64,000 nt of DNA. Source: Ferruginibacter sp. Its GTDB lineage: Bacteria; Bacteroidota; Bacteroidia; Chitinophagales; Chitinophagaceae. Every line of letters starts with the position of its first letter. Within the stretch, counting starts at the first letter, position 1. The stretch spans positions 1 through 64,000 of the forward strand of contig NZ_JAQBNR010000074.1 in the NCBI RefSeq assembly GCF_028288465.1, written 5' to 3'. The notes below the pieces were generated by a model that was given only the letters and a program-made list of their open reading frames with translations, did no database searches and was not told the DNA's origin. The position numbers and the translations under genes were made by a program. Positions 60,939 to 64,000 of the stretch are shown piece by piece.

Positions 60939-63757
60939 TACTGGCTTTTCATGTAACTGCAACTGCACAAAATGAAAAACTTTGGCCAGAGCTGGATGTA
61001 ACCAACGGGCTTCAGTCGAATACCGTAAGATGTATTAAGATTGACGGTAAAGGAAGATTTTGGATTGGTACTGATTATGGACTGGATATCCACAATGCCA
61101 ATTCCATCGCCCAAAAAAAGATTATTGAAGCAATACAACATAAAAGCATTCAGGCTATTGAATTTTTAGACAGCCTGGTGTTTATTGGCACCAGCTATGA
61201 AGGCTTGTATATTTTCAATCAGCTTACCGGCAATTTGCATAAATACTATGGTCCTGCTTCCATTTCTCAAATACGCAAATTAAAAATATTCGGTAAGCAA
61301 GTATTTATACTTTCAGACACCGGCCCCTACTTGTGGACTTTTAACAGCCTTCGTCAAATACCTCTAACCTCTGCCATTAGCGGTGATTATTTGATTGATA
61401 TGTTTCAGCTTGACAATAATCAATACGGACTTGCCTATCCATCCAAGCAAATTGTACGTTTCAAAAACGGCGCATTCGAAGAAAACTGTAACAGCCTGTT
61501 TTTTCAAAACAATACGAAGCTATACGCGGAACACTATACTTCTTCCTTATGCTTCAACAATAAATTATTTCTTGGCAGCGGAGGCCAATTGCAATCTTTA
61601 CTAGTTGTAGAAAAAGGTAAGCCGCCAATGTCGCTCAATTTTTTAAAAAAGCTGGGTGTAGGCTACATGGTTTGGGACATCGCCCAGCAAAACGACAAAC
61701 TTATTTTGGCCGTCGGTGATACCATCAGTAACCGGAAAGGGTTACTGTGCATACTAAATCCAGACTACACTTACATGTCCATTAAGGCTGCTGATTATAT
61801 CACCTGCCTGGCACTCGATTCGGTAAATAATATTTTAACTTACGGCACCATTAATAATGGCCTTTTTCTTCAAAGCGGCATAGGAGGCTGCTCAATGATT
61901 GACAAACCAACTGAATGTAATATTGTTGCCAACGACAAAAGTGTATTTATTTATACCGATGATTATTTTCAAAAATTCAGTACTACCGACAGTAAATCTC
62001 CCTTAAACCTGAATTCAAAAAATAAGATATCCGATATTATATCTTCCATGAATTTATGCGGGGATACGCTAATTTATGCCAATGACAACTTCATCAAATT
62101 ATACAATGCGACTTCCCTGCAACCATTGGATGTGTTGCCGGTTAATCATACCGTGGTAAACAATAATATTGCAGCCATAGAAAGAATCAACAGCACGATT
62201 TTTTATTTTTATAGGGATGGTGGTGTGTCTAAATATAACCTCATAACAAAAAAAACGGCAGTTATTGAGCACGTTATTTCTCACAACCCGATGGTGTTTA
62301 AGCTAAATAACAAAATCATTTTATTAAGCAAGGAAAAAGGGTTTTTTGCGGTATCCGAAAAAGAGGGATACCCACTTACCTGCACAGATACATCTATCCA
62401 TTTTATAAACGACTTTACAATTGGTCGGGATACTATTTATGCACTTTTAAAAGATGAGATAAGGAAGTATAAAATTGATTATGTAAACCGCCGGCTTATT
62501 TTCCTACATTCTTTTTCAACCTATTCAACATTGTTTGATGTTATCGGCACCAGGTGGATTTTATCAAAAGATGATAAAGTTTATATTTTGAACGACAACG
62601 GAATTATGCAAATGAATTCTGCCATGGTACCGGTAGGATACTATTATTTCGGTTCGTATAATCAAATTAAAAAGCCCATCATTGTCGGCGATTCGTTGCT
62701 TATCAGCACCAACAATTACTTAACAAAATTTTCATTTACAGAATTCGACAGACCAATACCAACAATTGGTGCCGATGATTTTTCGATTGAATGCCCAAAA
62801 TCCATTTTTGAGAATATTGGCTTTACTGTAAAAATTAATCTGGCCGATTATTTTTTACAGGACCGCTCTTTTAAAATGCTGGAACTTTGGTCAGACGGCA
62901 AATTAAAGGCAACAAAATACTCCAAGTTTTCCGAATTCAATTTTAATGACGGTCTCAATTACGGCGACTACGACCTGGTTGTAAAACTCGGTAACAATAT
63001 CGCCCGGCATAAACTAAAAGTAACTTTACCACTTAACAGAAACCCCTGGTTTTTTGCTGCTATTGCGCTGGCCGTTGCCATCATATTTTCAATTGTTATC
63101 AAATCAAACATTGATAAAAGAAGGTTGAAAAAGCGATTGATAGAAAACAAACTGCAAAATTTAAAACAGAATTTAAATCCGCATTTTGTTTACAATTCCA
63201 TGAATCTGATTAGCTCAATGATACTCGAAGAAAAATATGATGAGGCGCTGCAGGTAGTGTCAGATTTTTCGAGACTGCAGAGGACTTACCTGGAAACAAA
63301 TAACAAGGAACAAATCAGTGTAGCCGAAGAACTGGCTTTCCTTGATTCTTACCTGAAATTGCAACAGCAACGTTTTAATGAAGACAATGATTTTAACTAC
63401 AGTATTACTTGCGATCCGGCAATTGATATTACGCAGATAATGCTACCCCCGCTTATTTTGCAACCCATTGCAGAAAATGCCATTAAATATGGCGTTTTGG
63501 CCAGCAAAGCACCCGCCAGGAGCATAAAAATTGAAGTAAATATAGTGGAGAAAGGGATGGTAACAATTGCGCTTGAAGATAATGGCATGGAAGTCGACCT
63601 AAATTATCATGGTTTGGGTATGGGACAGAAGCTGGTACAGGAAAGAATTGCCTTGTTTAACCTGAGCCACAATGCACAACTAACAGTATCATTCGATCAA
63701 CCCGCTGTACACAGTGCCTCAGGATACCGTGTTGAGTTAGAAATTCCCCTGGCGTAA
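60887..63757 (+). CDS. LytS-type sensor histidine kinase with large periplasmic sensor
   Basis: A 956-residue inner-membrane kinase. Signal-like segment GVIVALLILAFHVTATAQ, then a ~690-residue periplasmic part whose start (GLQSNTVRCIKIDGKGRFWIGTDYGLDIHN) matches the beta-propeller repeats of Bacteroidota sensor kinases; a Y_Y_Y-like domain precedes the membrane helix (about 718-740). The His_kinase core LKQNLNPHFVYNSMNLISSM carries His766. The HATPase domain has LPPLILQPIAENAIKYG and LEDNGMEV. It should phosphorylate the regulator encoded just upstream. The ligand is unknown. Confidence 0.93.
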   Translation: MSASFKGWGKGVIVALLILAFHVTATAQNEKLWPELDVTNGLQSNTVRCIKIDGKGRFWIGTDYGLDIHNANSIAQKKIIEAIQHKSIQAIEFLDSLVFIGTSYEGLYIFNQLTGNLHKYYGPASISQIRKLKIFGKQVFILSDTGPYLWTFNSLRQIPLTSAISGDYLIDMFQLDNNQYGLAYPSKQIVRFKNGAFEENCNSLFFQNNTKLYAEHYTSSLCFNNKLFLGSGGQLQSLLVVEKGKPPMSLNFLKKLGVGYMVWDIAQQNDKLILAVGDTISNRKGLLCILNPDYTYMSIKAADYITCLALDSVNNILTYGTINNGLFLQSGIGGCSMIDKPTECNIVANDKSVFIYTDDYFQKFSTTDSKSPLNLNSKNKISDIISSMNLCGDTLIYANDNFIKLYNATSLQPLDVLPVNHTVVNNNIAAIERINSTIFYFYRDGGVSKYNLITKKTAVIEHVISHNPMVFKLNNKIILLSKEKGFFAVSEKEGYPLTCTDTSIHFINDFTIGRDTIYALLKDEIRKYKIDYVNRRLIFLHSFSTYSTLFDVIGTRWILSKDDKVYILNDNGIMQMNSAMVPVGYYYFGSYNQIKKPIIVGDSLLISTNNYLTKFSFTEFDRPIPTIGADDFSIECPKSIFENIGFTVKINLADYFLQDRSFKMLELWSDGKLKATKYSKFSEFNFNDGLNYGDYDLVVKLGNNIARHKLKVTLPLNRNPWFFAAIALAVAIIFSIVIKSNIDKRRLKKRLIENKLQNLKQNLNPHFVYNSMNLISSMILEEKYDEALQVVSDFSRLQRTYLETNNKEQISVAEELAFLDSYLKLQQQRFNEDNDFNYSITCDPAIDITQIMLPPLILQPIAENAIKYGVLASKAPARSIKIEVNIVEKGMVTIALEDNGMEVDLNYHGLGMGQKLVQERIALFNLSHNAQLTVSFDQPAVHSASGYRVELEIPLA

Positions 63758-64000
63758 CACTGCATTTTGCGCAAAAAGAAAACCGCCTCCGTGTGGACTG
63801 GAAGCGGCTAAGCTATTGTTCAGGCACGAACAGAAAAGCTTTTATTAATTGGTACGAAGGATCGAAGAAAACCGGGTGTAACACTATTCTAAAATAACAA
63901 TACCCACTTTGTAAGGCAGCAGTATTTTAACCAACGACACAAATATTTATTTAACTACAGATACGGTAAGCAGGCAACTGTAAAAAGTCTTACTATAATT
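63758..64000. other. Non-coding right edge
   Basis: No gene is supported in these 243 bases. CCGCCTCC and GGAAGCGG near 63784-63810 can pair with one mismatch, but no T-run follows, so a terminator is doubtful. All six frames are closed by frequent stops. Confidence 0.5.

Noticed and set aside
1..64000. CRISPR array, prophage, insertion sequence or integrative element
   Set aside because: No regularly spaced repeats, no transposase, integrase or phage structural genes; gene content is uniformly chromosomal.

Overview
The window reads as a chromosome segment of a Bacteroidota bacterium, most likely of the Chitinophagaceae type (my inference). The grounds are moderate GC content, type IX secretion genes, a C25 sortase with a PorV-like partner, sensor kinase/LytTR pairs, promoters of the TTTG / TAnnTTTG type, few Shine-Dalgarno sites, and family matches such as the 'putative porin', DUF3810, DUF4954 and short-chain threonine dehydrogenase. 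I see no insertion sequence, prophage or CRISPR array. Most of the window is housekeeping and envelope biology.

Layout. 1-3500: 5' part of aconitase (leaves the window on the left), a PspC-like membrane protein, two tandem AraC-type regulators, then an apparently independent small transcription unit (candidate sRNA). 3514-4335: kdsA. 4417-5887: three gene remnants fused end to end by deletions (LytTR regulator tail, GAF/LytS-type kinase, secreted protein). 6047-9280: threonine dehydrogenase and three small outer-membrane barrels, each with its own promoter and most with a terminator. 9298-11111: yceD-rpmF-plsX. 11226-18390: DUF3810 membrane protein, dcd, phosphopantetheinyl transferase, VOC protein, YceI, Gfo/Idh/MocA oxidoreductase, SET-domain protein, mgtE, histidine phosphatase. 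18499-23325: glmS with a possible structured leader, DUF4954 protein, parvulin. 23468-30958: YdeI-like protein, transglutaminase-fold protein lacking its cysteine, clan-D-like glycosidase, TlpA-like thioredoxin, putative porin, purine nucleoside phosphorylase. 31312-36844: sucC, a PQQ-type sugar dehydrogenase with its cytochrome c, and a divergent penicillin-acylase family enzyme. 37019-40652: GH1 glycosidase divergent from a sodium:solute symporter. 40786-43136: fasciclin protein, RskA-like anti-sigma factor and ECF sigma factor. 43214-51358: VOC protein, SprT-like protein, small membrane protein, bactofilin, membrane/coiled-coil protein, PorW/SprE-like TPR protein, PBP1A. 51768-58048: PorU2-type sortase and PorV-like protein. 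58487-63757: tyrS, tRNA-Gln and a LytTR response regulator/sensor kinase pair.

How the parts fit. From 43.6 to 58 kb the genes concern the cell envelope: bactofilin scaffold, peptidoglycan synthase, and T9SS components that export and process surface proteins. glmS, kdsA and plsX feed aminosugar, Kdo and phospholipid synthesis. The sigma/anti-sigma/fasciclin set looks like a self-contained surface-response module. The items most worth following are the fused pseudogenes, the candidate sRNA at 3345-3494, the glmS leader fold, two enzymes with altered active-site motifs (GH1 and transglutaminase-like), and the sigK/rskA-fasciclin module with its shared CGTACATC motif.
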